DNA of 64,000 nucleotides, from contig NZ_JACHLY010000002.1 of NCBI RefSeq assembly GCF_014204715.1, forward strand, positions 434,001 to 498,000, in the 5' to 3' direction. Every line of letters begins with the position of its first letter. Within the stretch, counting starts at the first letter, position 1. The translations under genes and the position numbers were made by a program. Positions 54,411-63,133 of the stretch are shown here, in pieces. Under the pieces are notes generated by a model. That model did no database searches. It had not been told where the DNA came from and saw only the letters and a program-made list of their open reading frames with translations. This DNA is from Streptomonospora salina (GTDB lineage Bacteria > Actinomycetota > Actinomycetes > Streptosporangiales > Streptosporangiaceae).

Positions 54411-55811
54411 TCAGCTCTCGTGCCCGATCTCGGCGTTCTCCAGAATCCCGAGGGCGTCGGGAACCAGCACGGCCGCGGAATAGTAGGTGCTGACCAGGTA
54501 GGACATGAGGGCTTTCTCGTTGATGCCCATGAACCGCACCGACAGCCCCGGCTCGTACTCGTCGGGAAGACCGGTCTGGTGCAGGCCGACGACGCCCTGC
54601 TTCTCCTGACCGGTGCGCATGGCCATGATCGAGGTACTGCGGGTGGAGCTGACCGGGATCTTGTTGCAGGGGAAGATGGGCACCCCCCGCCAGGCGGGCA
54701 CCCGGTGGCCCTCGACGTCGATGCTGTCGGGGTAGACGCCGCGGCGGCTGCACTCGCGGCCGAAGGCGGCGATGGCGCGGGGGTGGGCGAGCAGGAACGT
54801 GGGGTTCTTCCAGACGGTGCCCAGCAGTTCGTCGAGGTCGTCGGGGGTGGGCGGGCCGCTGCGCGTCGGGATGCGCTGACGGAGGTCGGCGTTGTGCAGC
54901 AGCCCGAAGTCGCGGTTGTTGACCAGCTCGTGCTCCTGGCGCTCCCGCAGCGCCTCGATCGTCAGCCTGACCTGCTCCTCCAGCTGGTTCATCGGCTGGT
55001 TGTACAGATCCGCCACCCGCGTATGCACACGCAGCACCGTCTGCGCCACACTCAGCTCGTACTCGCGCGGCGCCGCCTCGTAATCCACGAACGTGCCCGG
55101 CAGGTCCGGCTCCCCCGCATGGCCCGAGGCCACCGCGATCGTCGCCTCGCCTCCGGGGTCGGCCTCGCGGGCCGTCCGCGCGCCCACCCGGTCCAGGTGC
55201 GCGCGCAGCGCCTCGGAGCGGTCGGCGACCTCGTGGAACTCCGAGCGCCGAAGGGAGAGCACGGTGCACGGGGTGACGGCTTTGGCGGTGGCGTCCCAGG
55301 CGCTGTCGTCCTCGACCAGTGCGGCCGAGCCGAAGTGGTCGCCGTCGATCATGGTGCCGAGCACGGCTTCGTCGCCGTACTCACCGATGCCCAGCCGGTT
55401 CACCTTTCCGTGGGCGATGAGGCATACCCGGTCGGCCGGGGCGCCGCGTTCGACGATGACGTCGCCGGGCGCGTACTCCTCCTGGGTGAAGCGCTCGGCG
55501 AGCGCACCGAGCGCCCCTTCGTCCCCGAAGTCGCGCAGCAGCGACAGTTCGCAGAGTTCACGCGGGATCACCCGGACGTCGGCTCCGGTGGAGACGAAGC
55601 TGACCCGACCGTCGCCGACGGTGTAGGTCAGCCGGCGGTTCACCCGGTAGGAGCCGCCGGTGGCCTCGACCCAGGGGAGCAGGCGCAGCAGCCAGCGGGA
55701 GGTGATCCCCTGCATCTGCGGAGGCGTCTTGGTCGTGGTCGCCAGTTTTCTCGCGGCATCGGTTCCCAGGCTCAGCCGCTGCTGATCGTTCTCCACGCCG
55801 GGCTCGGTCAT
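54411..55811 (-). CDS. family 2B encapsulin shell protein 2 (cNMP-binding-like domain)
   Basis: A 466-residue paralogue of shell 1 and the first gene of the operon. Same layout: N-arm [20 protein letters not shown], cyclic-nucleotide-binding-like insert (~85-207, [34 protein letters not shown]), and the HK97-type core ending [26 protein letters not shown] and [17 protein letters not shown] 55811 lies after GGAAGGACC. Where shell 1 has SRRRKTRVV this protein has [12 protein letters not shown], and the insert differs strongly, so the two shells are not interchangeable. A 314-bp block is base-for-base identical with shell 1. Two-shell loci are typical of family 2B. Confidence 0.9.
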   Translation of the reverse strand: MTEPGVENDQQRLSLGTDAARKLATTTKTPPQMQGITSRWLLRLLPWVEATGGSYRVNRRLTYTVGDGRVSFVSTGADVRVIPRELCELSLLRDFGDEGALGALAERFTQEEYAPGDVIVERGAPADRVCLIAHGKVNRLGIGEYGDEAVLGTMIDGDHFGSAALVEDDSAWDATAKAVTPCTVLSLRRSEFHEVADRSEALRAHLDRVGARTAREADPGGEATIAVASGHAGEPDLPGTFVDYEAAPREYELSVAQTVLRVHTRVADLYNQPMNQLEEQVRLTIEALRERQEHELVNNRDFGLLHNADLRQRIPTRSGPPTPDDLDELLGTVWKNPTFLLAHPRAIAAFGRECSRRGVYPDSIDVEGHRVPAWRGVPIFPCNKIPVSSTRSTSIMAMRTGQEKQGVVGLHQTGLPDEYEPGLSVRFMGINEKALMSYLVSTYYSAAVLVPDALGILENAEIGHES

Positions 55812-55951
55812 GGTCCTTCCACCCAATCCTTTGCTGAGTGTCGATGCGGTGCCGCCCGCCGTCGAACGGAATTCGAACCCGCGGAATCCACGCGGCCGCA
55901 GCCCCCGATTCACTGGAGCTGCGCGGGCGGCGGCCGCGAATCGTGCGTCTA

Positions 55952-55976
55952 CGGCGGTGAATTCGTTTCACCGCCG
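55952..55976 (-). promoter_or_regulatory. 10-bp-stem hairpin in the shell 2 leader
   Basis: CGGCGGTGAA / TTCACCGCCG with a five-base loop (TTCGT), 141 bp upstream of the shell 2 ATG. It has no T-run and is either a transcript hairpin or a regulator site. Confidence 0.5.
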
Positions 55977-56313
55977 CAGGGCGCCCGGTATCGGCGCGGT
56001 GACCGCGGAAGCGCGAATGCGTGCCGGGGGGGGACTCGCCGCACTCCGTTTCCATCGGAGCGGATTCCTCGGGGGTCGGGGGCGGTTGCGCGTCGTTCTC
56101 GCGCCTGTTCGGCACCCGACCTACCCCTCCCCCTTGCACGCATGCACCGTCGAAACCGACTTTCATCGCGTCGGCCCATCGCGGGTTCACGGTTCCCGCA
56201 TCCGGTCCGATCGTTTCGGCGGACCCCGTTTCCACACCAATCTTCTGACCTGCGAACAAGACTGCGCCAACGCATTAAGGACGATGCGGATCCCGGTGAA
56301 AGAAAATCCGTCC

Positions 56314-56331
56314 GGTTCGTGCCCGCGAACC
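56314..56331. promoter_or_regulatory. inverted repeat operator candidate
   Basis: GGTTCGTGCCCGCGAACC: six-base arms around a six-base spacer, in the AT-richer upstream region of the encapsulin operon. Confidence 0.4.
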
Positions 56332-56401
56332 CACAGACTCCACATCCGGGCACTCGAAAACCACGAACCCGGCATGACCACAAAAAGAACACGACAATCC
56401 G

Positions 56402-56416
56402 ATGTTGTCACAACAT
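56402..56416. promoter_or_regulatory. 15-bp palindrome operator candidate
   Basis: ATGTTGTCACAACAT, a perfect palindrome with a single central base, beside A-rich sequence. Related imperfect direct repeats of ACATCCCGA occur at 56423 and 56455. Likely a repressor or activator site. Confidence 0.45.
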
Positions 56417-56841
56417 AACAGGAACATCCCGACCAAAAAAGAAGAGCAGCACGGACATCCCGAACCACTCATAGTGCCGCGTATCAGATTTTCCGCTCAT
56501 CCTCTGGCGTCCCGGCGGCGGCGCGGGCAGCCGGTGCGCGGGGTGCCCGCGCCGGCCCGGGGCGCGTGTCCGCGGCTCGACGACTGCCGGGTATCGGGCC
56601 GGGCATCCGGGAACCACGCACCGGGCCCGGCCCCGGGAGCGGCCGGACGGCGGCTCCCGTGTGCACGGATGCCGATGCGACTCCGCTATCGGTCCCGCCC
56701 GCGCCGGGCCGACCGATCGGACGTCGGGGGCCGGGTCCGAGGCGGCCGGGCCGGCGGCGGCGATGCCGCGTTCGCCGCCGCAGGACGCGGACCGGTTCCC
56801 GCCCCGGGAACCGCAGCGCGCGGGCCGATGCCCGCGGGTTC

Positions 56842-58704
56842 TCAGCCGCCCGCGGCGGCGGGCTCGCGCTCCTGGCGCAGGATGCCCCGCACCGCCGCTT
56901 CGACGGCCCCCGAGTCGATCCCGGCTTCGCGGAGCTGTTCGGCGGGTGTGGCCGAGGCCGGCATGCCGGTCACGGCGAGCTTCATGGTGCGCGGCATGGA
57001 CCGGGTGTCGGCGAACACGTCCAGCACCGCGTCGCCGAGTCCGCCCTCGGGCCAGTGGTCCTCGACCGTGATGACCCGGCCGGTCTCGGCGGCCGCTGCG
57101 CGCAGGGTCGGGGCGTCGACCGGCTTGACGGAGTAGGCGTCGACCACCCGCACGCCGATCCCTTCCTCGGCCAGCCTGTCGGCGGCGGCCAGCGCTTCGT
57201 GCACCGTCACTCCGGCGCCCACCACCGTCACCCGGTCGTCGGTGGAGGAGCGCAGCACCTTGCTGCCGCCGATCTCGAAGCCCTCGTCGGGGCCGTAGAG
57301 CACCGGCGTCGCACCCCGCATCGTCCGCAGGTAGCTCACCCCGTCGTGCTCGGCCATCCCGGCGGTGAGGCGGGCCGCGCAGTTGGCGTCGGCAGGGTGC
57401 AGCACCACACTGTTGTGCACGGCCCGCAGGGCGGCCATGTCCTCCAGGCCCATCTGCGACGGGCCGTCCTCGCCGATCGCCACACCGGCGTGGGAACCCA
57501 CGAGGTTGATGTCGGCACGGCTGACCGCGGCCATGCGGATGAAGTCGTAGGCGCGCGTCAGGAAGGCCGCGAACGTCGCCGCGTAGGGCGTCCACCCGCG
57601 CACCTGCAGACCCACGGCGGCGGCGATCATCTGCTGCTCGGCGATATAGAACTCGAAGAACCGGTCCGGGTGCTGCTCGGCGAAGAACTTGGCGCGCGTG
57701 GAGTCGGCGACCTCGCCGTCGAGCACGACCGTGTCGGGCCGGGCGGCGCCGACCGCCGAGACCGCGCGGCCGAACGCGTCGCGCGTGGCGGCCTTGTCGC
57801 CCACCGCGAAGGTCGGCAGGTCCACCCGGCTGCCCCCGGGCCGCTGGTAAACGCCGCCGCTCTCGGGCCGGGCCACCTCGATGCGCAGGTCGCGCCGGCC
57901 GCCCAACTCGGCCACGGCCCGTCCGGCGTCGGCCAGGGGCTTGCCGTGGGCGCCCTCCTGGTCGGCCACCTCGCCGACCCCGGCACCCTTGACGGTGCGG
58001 GCGATGATCGCGGTGGGGCCGTCGGCCGTCTCCCGCGCCCGCCGGTAGGCCGAGTCGATCTCCGCGACGTCGTGGCCGTCGACCTCGATCGTGTGCCAGC
58101 CGAACGCCTCCACCCGGCGGCGGTAGGCGTCCAAGTCCCAGCCGTGCCGCGTGGGTCCGCGCTGGCCGAGCCGGTTGACGTCCAGGATCGCGGTCAAGTT
58201 GGCCAACCCCGACTGCCCTGCGTACTCCATGGCTTCCCACACCGAGCCTTCGGCCAGTTCGCTGTCACCGCACAGCACCCACACCCGGTAGGGCAGCCGG
58301 TCCAGCTCCGCGCCCGCCAGCGCCACGCCCGCGCCGACCGGCAGCCCCTGGCCCAGCGACCCGGTGGCGACGTCGACCCACGGCAGCCGCGGTGTGGGAT
58401 GGCCTTCCAGCGGGCTTCCCAGCCGGCGGTACCGCAGCAGCTCGTCGTCGGAGATCACGCCGCACGCCTTGTAGAGGGAGTACAGCAGCGGCGATGCGTG
58501 CCCCTTGGAGAAGATCAGGTGGTCGTTGCCCGAGTGCTCGGGACTGTCGAAGTCGTACTGCAGGTGCTCGGAGGCGAGCACCGCCATCAGGTCCGCCGCC
58601 GACATCGACGAGGTCGGGTGCCCCGAGCCCGCGGCGTCTGCGGCCCGGACCGCGTCGACGCGCAGCTGCTGTCCCAGTTCCTTGAGCTGTTGCCGGTCGG
58701 TCAT
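56842..58704 (-). CDS. tkt: transketolase (thiamine-diphosphate-dependent)
   Basis: A 620-residue transketolase of the compact eukaryote-like type. It contains AADAAGSGHPTSSMSAADLM, HLIFSKGHASPLLYSLY, VATGSLGQGLPVGAG, the thiamine site LCGDSELAEGSVWEAMEYAG, and in the second half FYIAEQQMIAAAVGLQVRG with the catalytic Glu and AGVAIGEDGPSQMGLEDM. It interconverts C5/C3/C7/C4 sugar phosphates in the pentose-phosphate pathway. GAGGAGG precedes ATG 58704. It could supply triose phosphate for DXP formation, but links to the encapsulin operon 1 kb away are speculative. Confidence 0.93.
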   Translation of the reverse strand: MTDRQQLKELGQQLRVDAVRAADAAGSGHPTSSMSAADLMAVLASEHLQYDFDSPEHSGNDHLIFSKGHASPLLYSLYKACGVISDDELLRYRRLGSPLEGHPTPRLPWVDVATGSLGQGLPVGAGVALAGAELDRLPYRVWVLCGDSELAEGSVWEAMEYAGQSGLANLTAILDVNRLGQRGPTRHGWDLDAYRRRVEAFGWHTIEVDGHDVAEIDSAYRRARETADGPTAIIARTVKGAGVGEVADQEGAHGKPLADAGRAVAELGGRRDLRIEVARPESGGVYQRPGGSRVDLPTFAVGDKAATRDAFGRAVSAVGAARPDTVVLDGEVADSTRAKFFAEQHPDRFFEFYIAEQQMIAAAVGLQVRGWTPYAATFAAFLTRAYDFIRMAAVSRADINLVGSHAGVAIGEDGPSQMGLEDMAALRAVHNSVVLHPADANCAARLTAGMAEHDGVSYLRTMRGATPVLYGPDEGFEIGGSKVLRSSTDDRVTVVGAGVTVHEALAAADRLAEEGIGVRVVDAYSVKPVDAPTLRAAAAETGRVITVEDHWPEGGLGDAVLDVFADTRSMPRTMKLAVTGMPASATPAEQLREAGIDSGAVEAAVRGILRQEREPAAAGG

Positions 58705-58756
58705 CGTGTTCGTCCTCCTCGTGTGGCATCGCGCCGCGGACGGCAGCCCGGGCCCG

Positions 58757-59953
58757 CTACCCGCCGAAGGGGCGGGCATGCGCCGGCGGCGGGACCACCG
58801 CCGAGGGCGCGACCGAGGCCTCCAGTCCCTGCACCGTGGTTTCGGCGAGGTAGTCGACGACGTCGGCGGCCCGGGCGCGGCGGTTGTAGGCGGCGCGCTG
58901 GCGCGCCGCGCCGCCGCCGGCGACGCGCAGCGTGCTCAGGGCCACCAGCACGTGGCCGAGGTCTCCGGCCTTCTCCAGGTAGGGCCGCAGGTGGGAGACC
59001 GCCCCATCCAGCACCGCGTGCGCGGGGCGCAGCCGCCCGCCGCTGAGCGGGTCGGGGCAGCTTCCCTCCAGGCCGTCGCGTGCGGCGCGCCACATGTCGC
59101 CGCGCAGCACCGCTGGGTCGCGGCGGGCCGGGGCGCGGCCGGCGGCCTCGTCGTCCAGGGCGGCACTGACCAGGGCCCGCACCAGCGCCGCCACCAGCGC
59201 CGACTCCTCCGCCGTGGCCGGGACGTCGCAGACCCGGATCTCGACCGTGGGGTGGCAGTCCGACAGCCGGATGTCCCAATAGACCATCCGGCGGTCCAGC
59301 GCGGCGCCCGACTCCAGCAGCGCCGCGACGCAGGCCTCGTAGTGCTCGGCCGACTCCAGGGGCGGGGGCGGACCTGCCGTGGGCCAGCGCGACCAACGGG
59401 GCTGGCGCCAACTGGCGTAGCCGGTGTCGGCGGAGGAGCAGACCGGCGAGTTGGCGCTCAGCGCCAACAGGACCGGGAGCCAGGGGCGCAGCCGGTTGCT
59501 GGCGGCCACTCCGCTGTCGCGGTCGGGCACCTCCACATGCACGTGGCAGCCGCAGTTGGTGCCGGCCGCGGCCGCCACGCCGCCGAAGCGCTCGGCGATG
59601 CGGTGGTAGCGCGACCCCGGGTTGAGCCGCTGCGGAGCGGTCTCGGCCATCACCGGGACCGCTCCGGCCACCACGCGCACCCCCTGCCGGGCCGCGGCCT
59701 CGGCGAGCCGCAGCCGCGACGCGTGCAGCCCGCGCAGCGCGTCGCCGACCGACGCGCACACCGGCCCCGCGGACTCGACCTGGCTGCGGGTGAACTCCCC
59801 GAGCAGGCGGCCGGGACCGGCGGCCGCCCCGTCGAGGACCTCGACGCTGCGCGGCGCGAGCGTGCCGGCGTCGTCGACCAGGAAGAACTCCTCTTCCACG
59901 CCGATCGTCGGCACGCCGGTGCCGTCGTACCGTTCGAACCGGGTATCGGCCAT
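58757..59953 (-). CDS. carboxylate-amine ligase, glutamate-cysteine ligase family 2 (YbdK-like)
   Basis: A 398-residue GCS2/YbdK protein with IGVEEEFFLVD (the metal-binding Glu cluster), NPGSRYHRIAERFG, TNCGCHVHVEVPD (His pair for metal), LSANSPVCSSADTGYASWRQP, and DIRLSDCHPTVEIRVCDVPAT. It likely ligates glutamate to an amine or thiol. In mycothiol-using bacteria the true substrate is not glutathione. ATG 59953. A 52-bp gap and common strand suggest co-transcription with the downstream transketolase gene. Confidence 0.93.
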   Translation of the reverse strand: MADTRFERYDGTGVPTIGVEEEFFLVDDAGTLAPRSVEVLDGAAAGPGRLLGEFTRSQVESAGPVCASVGDALRGLHASRLRLAEAAARQGVRVVAGAVPVMAETAPQRLNPGSRYHRIAERFGGVAAAAGTNCGCHVHVEVPDRDSGVAASNRLRPWLPVLLALSANSPVCSSADTGYASWRQPRWSRWPTAGPPPPLESAEHYEACVAALLESGAALDRRMVYWDIRLSDCHPTVEIRVCDVPATAEESALVAALVRALVSAALDDEAAGRAPARRDPAVLRGDMWRAARDGLEGSCPDPLSGGRLRPAHAVLDGAVSHLRPYLEKAGDLGHVLVALSTLRVAGGGAARQRAAYNRRARAADVVDYLAETTVQGLEASVAPSAVVPPPAHARPFGG

Positions 59954-60306
59954 ACACCACCGCCCTCTCGGTGTGTGCCCCCGCTGCCGGCCGCTGCGCG
60001 CAGGGCGGGACCGTCCTCGGCGATCGCCGCGCCGGAGGCCGAAGGCCGGATGGTGGGGCGGCGCCACCCGATCCGCTGCCCGCGGGGTGACGCGGTGGCG
60101 GATCCGCGCGCCCGCGCCGCAGACGTACCGCCGTGGTGGGGCGCGTACCCCGCGGGGGCGGTCCGTAACCGCCGCGCGGCGACGCCCCGGAGGGGCGCCG
60201 CACCTGCCGGGATCGCTGGGCCCGGGCGGGGCGGGGCGGGGCGGTTTCCCCCCGACACAGGCGGGGTAGCCGTGCGGCGACGACCCGCGTGCAGGGGGTG
60301 AGGGGC
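59954..60306. other. divergent intergenic region with G-rich repeat
   Basis: 350 bp between the GCS2-like gene and the phosphoribosyltransferase gene. At 60224-60244 a pentanucleotide array (GGGGC)n can form a G-quadruplex. No gene seen. Confidence 0.55.
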
Positions 60307-60798
60307 GTGCAGGTCTTCCGCGACCGCGCGGACGCCGGTGAGCGGCTGGCCGAGCGGGTCCGCGAACTCGGGCCGGGCGACCCGGTGGTCCTGGCGCTGC
60401 CCCGGGGCGGCATCCCGGTGGGCGCGGTGGTCGCCGAGCGGCTGGGCGCTGAGCTGGATGCGGCGGTCGTGCGCAAGATCGCCGTTCCCGCGTTCCCGGA
60501 GACGGCCGTCGGCGCCGTCACGGCCGACGGCGAGGCGATCGTGGACGACCGCCCGGCCACCGGGATGAGCGCCCGCGCAGCGCTGGCGTCGGTGCGCGGG
60601 CGGGGCGCGGCGTCGCTGACCCTGGCCGTGCCGGTGTGCTCCCCCGATGCCACCGGGGCGCTGGAGGACACCTGCGACCGGGTGGTGTGCGTGCTCGGCC
60701 CGCCGCAGCTCCGGGCGGTGAGCCTGTGGTACGAGCGGTTCCCCCAGCTCGGCGACCGCGAGGTGCAGGAGCTGCTGCAGCGGTCCGCGGCGCTCTGA
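60307..60798 (+). CDS. phosphoribosyltransferase family protein with internal deletion
   Basis: A 163-residue protein opening VFRDRADAGERLAERVREL, DPVVLALPRGGIPVGAVVAERLG and VVRKIAVPAFPETAVGAV, as in actinobacterial phosphoribosyltransferases of ~210 residues. Between TADGEA and IVDDRPATG about 45-50 residues are missing compared with the family. The PRPP loop normally reads VVDDGIATG and here has Arg-Pro in place of Gly-Ile. The end (AVPVCSPDATGALEDTCDRV, WYERFPQLGDREV) is normal. The frame stays open, but activity is doubtful. GTG 60307 follows GGGTGAGGGG. A longer GTG start at 60289 exists. Confidence 0.7.
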   Translation: MQVFRDRADAGERLAERVRELGPGDPVVLALPRGGIPVGAVVAERLGAELDAAVVRKIAVPAFPETAVGAVTADGEAIVDDRPATGMSARAALASVRGRGAASLTLAVPVCSPDATGALEDTCDRVVCVLGPPQLRAVSLWYERFPQLGDREVQELLQRSAAL

Positions 60799-60903
60799 GC
60801 GGCGTCGCGCGGTCCGAGCGCCGAGCGGGGGCGGCCGGTTCCGGCCCGCGCGGGCGGCGCGCGGCTCGGGACCCGCGGGGGCGGGTCGATCTAGGATTGC
60901 GGT

Positions 60904-61680
60904 ATGCCTGCGCATCTCGCACTGGAGGACTACACGGCGGCGATCGCCGACAGCGGCGCCGCGCTGCGCACCGCCGCCGAGCGGGCCGGGCTCGGGGCCC
61001 GCGTGCCGACGTGCCCGGACTGGACCGTGGCCGACCTCGTGGCGCACCAGGGGATGGTGCACCGGTGGGCCGCCGCCGCGCTGCGCGGGGAGTCCGGCTT
61101 CGACGCCGAGGCCCGCCACGCCGACGGCCTGGCGGCGCCCGATCCCCTCGCTTGGCTGTCCGACGGCGTCGACGCCCTGGTCGAGGCCGTGCGCGCGACG
61201 CCCGAGGACGCCGAGGCGCCGGTGTTTCTGAAGGACGCTCCGCGGCCGCGGCTGTTCTGGGCGCGCCGCCAGGCGCACGAGACCGCCGTCCACAGCGTCG
61301 ACGCGCTCGCCGCCGCGCTGGAACGGCCGCCCCGGGCGGCGGACGTGCCCCTCCCGCCGGCGTTCGCGGCCGACGGGATCGACGAGCTGCTGTGCGGGTT
61401 CGTTCCGCGCAGGAAGAGCGGGCTCCGCTCGCCCGAGTCCCGCACCCTGCTGGTGCGCACCGACGACACCGGGCACGCGTGGTCGCTGCGCGTCAGCCCG
61501 GAGCCCGTGGTCGCGGAGGCCGGCCCGTCCGGGGGCCCGCACTCCCCCGACGCGGTGTTCGGCGGCACGGCCCTGCAGCTCTATCTCGCGCTGTGGAACC
61601 GGGGAGACGAGGCCGCGGTCGACGGGCTCCCGGAGCTGCTGGAGCAGTGGCGCTCCCAGGTGCGGGTCACCTGGGGGTGA
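60904..61680 (+). CDS. mycothiol-dependent maleylpyruvate isomerase family protein
   Basis: A 258-residue DinB-like helix bundle of the MDMPI family: LEDYTAAIADSGAALRTAAE, PTCPDWTVADLVAHQGMVHRW (first metal His region), FWARRQAHETAVHSVDAL (second and third ligands), and an MDMPI C-terminal domain ending ALWNRGDEAAVDGLPEL. Such proteins use mycothiol as cofactor and metal, typically for isomerisation or detoxification. ATG 60904. Transcribed after the phosphoribosyltransferase gene. Confidence 0.9.
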   Translation: MPAHLALEDYTAAIADSGAALRTAAERAGLGARVPTCPDWTVADLVAHQGMVHRWAAAALRGESGFDAEARHADGLAAPDPLAWLSDGVDALVEAVRATPEDAEAPVFLKDAPRPRLFWARRQAHETAVHSVDALAAALERPPRAADVPLPPAFAADGIDELLCGFVPRRKSGLRSPESRTLLVRTDDTGHAWSLRVSPEPVVAEAGPSGGPHSPDAVFGGTALQLYLALWNRGDEAAVDGLPELLEQWRSQVRVTWG

Positions 61681-61783
61681 GGGCGCCTCCGGCAAGCGCG
61701 GGCGAGGGGCCGGGCGGCGGCTCTGCTGCACCGCCGCGGGCGCCGGTCCGGGCCGCGCTCGGCCGCGGGCCGGTTTCCACCCC

Positions 61784-62788
61784 TCACGGGATCAGCAGGA
61801 CGCTGCCGCGCTTGCGGCCGGTGCCGACGCGCTCATGGGCCTCGCGGATCCGCTCCAGCCGGTAGCGGCTGTCGACCACGGGCGCGAGCACGCCCTCGTC
61901 GGCGAGGCGCACGAGCACGGCGATGTCGGCGGCCCGCGCCGCCGGCGGGCGCAGGCCGGTCAGTGCGAGGCGGGCGCTGCGGGTGCCGAACGCCGCGGTG
62001 GACAGCCGATGCAGCAGGATCCCGGCGCCGGGCTCGGTCGTGAGGTAGGCGCCGCCCGGTTTCAGGAGGCGGCGGCAGCGCGCGTAGGAGCTCGTTCCGA
62101 CGGCATCGAAGACGGTGTCGAACCGCTCCCCGATCCGGGTGAAGTCGCGCGCGGTGTAGTCGACGACCTCGTCGGCGCCCAGTGAGGCGACCGCTTCGGC
62201 GTTGGCGCCGCTGCAGACCCCGGTGACTTCCGCTCCGTAGTGGTGCTTGGCGAGTTGCACGGCCGCGCTGCCGACGGCTCCGGAAGCGCCGTTGACGAGG
62301 ATGCGCCGGTCGGCACCCAACTGTGCGTGGTCGCGCAGGAAGGGCAGCGCGGTCAGGCCGCCGTCGACGACCGCGGCCGCGGTCTCGGGGCCGACCCCCT
62401 CCGGCCGGACGGCGGCTCCCGCGGCCCGGACACGGACGTACTCGGCGTGGGCGCCCAGCACCGCACCGGCCTCGGCGACCACCCCGTCGCCGGTGGCGAA
62501 GCCCGCCGCGTCGCCACCGGCCTCCGCCACCTCGCCCACGACCAGTCCGCCGAGGACGGGATTGCGCGGTCTGAGCAGGCCGAACGCGATCCGGGCGAGG
62601 GCGGGATCGGCGGAGCGTGCGGCGCGATCGGTGGGGGTGACCGCGCTGACGCGCACCCGCACCAGCAGGTCGCCGTCGCCGATCCGCGGCCGGGGCGCGT
62701 CCTCGACGCGCAAGACTTCGGGGGATCCGTAGCGGCGGCAGACGGCCGCCTTCATGGTCGCACCGGGGATGGAACGCTGGTCGGGCAT
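61784..62788 (-). CDS. NAD(P)-dependent alcohol dehydrogenase / quinone reductase (MDR)
   Basis: A 334-residue zinc-independent medium-chain dehydrogenase: MKAAVCRRYGSPEVLRVED, VSAVTPTDRAARS, NPVLGGLVVGEV, the Rossmann segment ILVNGASGAVGSAAVQLAKH and LKPGGAYLTTEPG. No catalytic zinc ligands are obvious, so quinone or enone reduction is likely. ATG 62788 has AAAGG seven bases before it, so this start is preferred over MKAAV at 62755. Convergent with the MDMPI gene. Confidence 0.9.
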   Translation of the reverse strand: MPDQRSIPGATMKAAVCRRYGSPEVLRVEDAPRPRIGDGDLLVRVRVSAVTPTDRAARSADPALARIAFGLLRPRNPVLGGLVVGEVAEAGGDAAGFATGDGVVAEAGAVLGAHAEYVRVRAAGAAVRPEGVGPETAAAVVDGGLTALPFLRDHAQLGADRRILVNGASGAVGSAAVQLAKHHYGAEVTGVCSGANAEAVASLGADEVVDYTARDFTRIGERFDTVFDAVGTSSYARCRRLLKPGGAYLTTEPGAGILLHRLSTAAFGTRSARLALTGLRPPAARAADIAVLVRLADEGVLAPVVDSRYRLERIREAHERVGTGRKRGSVLLIP

Positions 62789-62872
62789 ACCTGTGCCTTT
62801 CTGGGCGAGCCGCTGGGCGGGTGGCCCGCGGCGCGCGGCCGGGGCCCGCAGGGGCCGGGACCGCGGACGCGG

Positions 62873-63130
62873 TCAGGCGCCGCCGCGGGAGCCGTCGTCC
62901 GGGCCGGCGGGGTCCGGGTGCGGGTAGTGGAAGACGTCTTCGAGCGCTACGCCGAAGACCCGCGCGATCTGGAACGCCGCTTCCAGCGACGGCGAGTAGC
63001 GCCCCTGCTCGATGGCGATCACGGTCTGGCGGGTGACCCCGATGCGTTCGGCCAGGGCCGCCTGGGTCATCTCGCCGTGCGCGAAGCGCAGGGACCGGAT
63101 GGAGTTGGTGACGCGCGTGCGCTTGGGCAT
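62873..63130 (-). CDS. Xre-family helix-turn-helix regulator
   Basis: An 85-residue protein whose helix-turn-helix is clear: MTQAALAERIGVTRQTVIAI and EQGRYSPSLEAAFQIARVFG, followed by a short acidic tail (HYPHPDPAGPDD). ATG 63130. It lies three bases downstream of the membrane protein stop, so the two genes form one operon. Regulators of this short type usually repress their own operon. Confidence 0.92.
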   Translation of the reverse strand: MPKRTRVTNSIRSLRFAHGEMTQAALAERIGVTRQTVIAIEQGRYSPSLEAAFQIARVFGVALEDVFHYPHPDPAGPDDGSRGGA

Positions 63131-63133
63131 GCC

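Larger units (their letters stand above)
55812..56841. other. long upstream region of the encapsulin operon
   Basis: About 1 kb without a gene. The part 56260-56480 is only about half GC, well below the window average, and holds several operator-like inverted repeats (listed separately). Open frames in it lack codon bias. It separates the operon from the transketolase gene on the same strand. Confidence 0.7.

Noticed and set aside
55810-56470. Open frames on both strands in the region upstream of shell 2
   Set aside because: Codon usage does not fit, and the lower GC and palindromes indicate a regulatory region.
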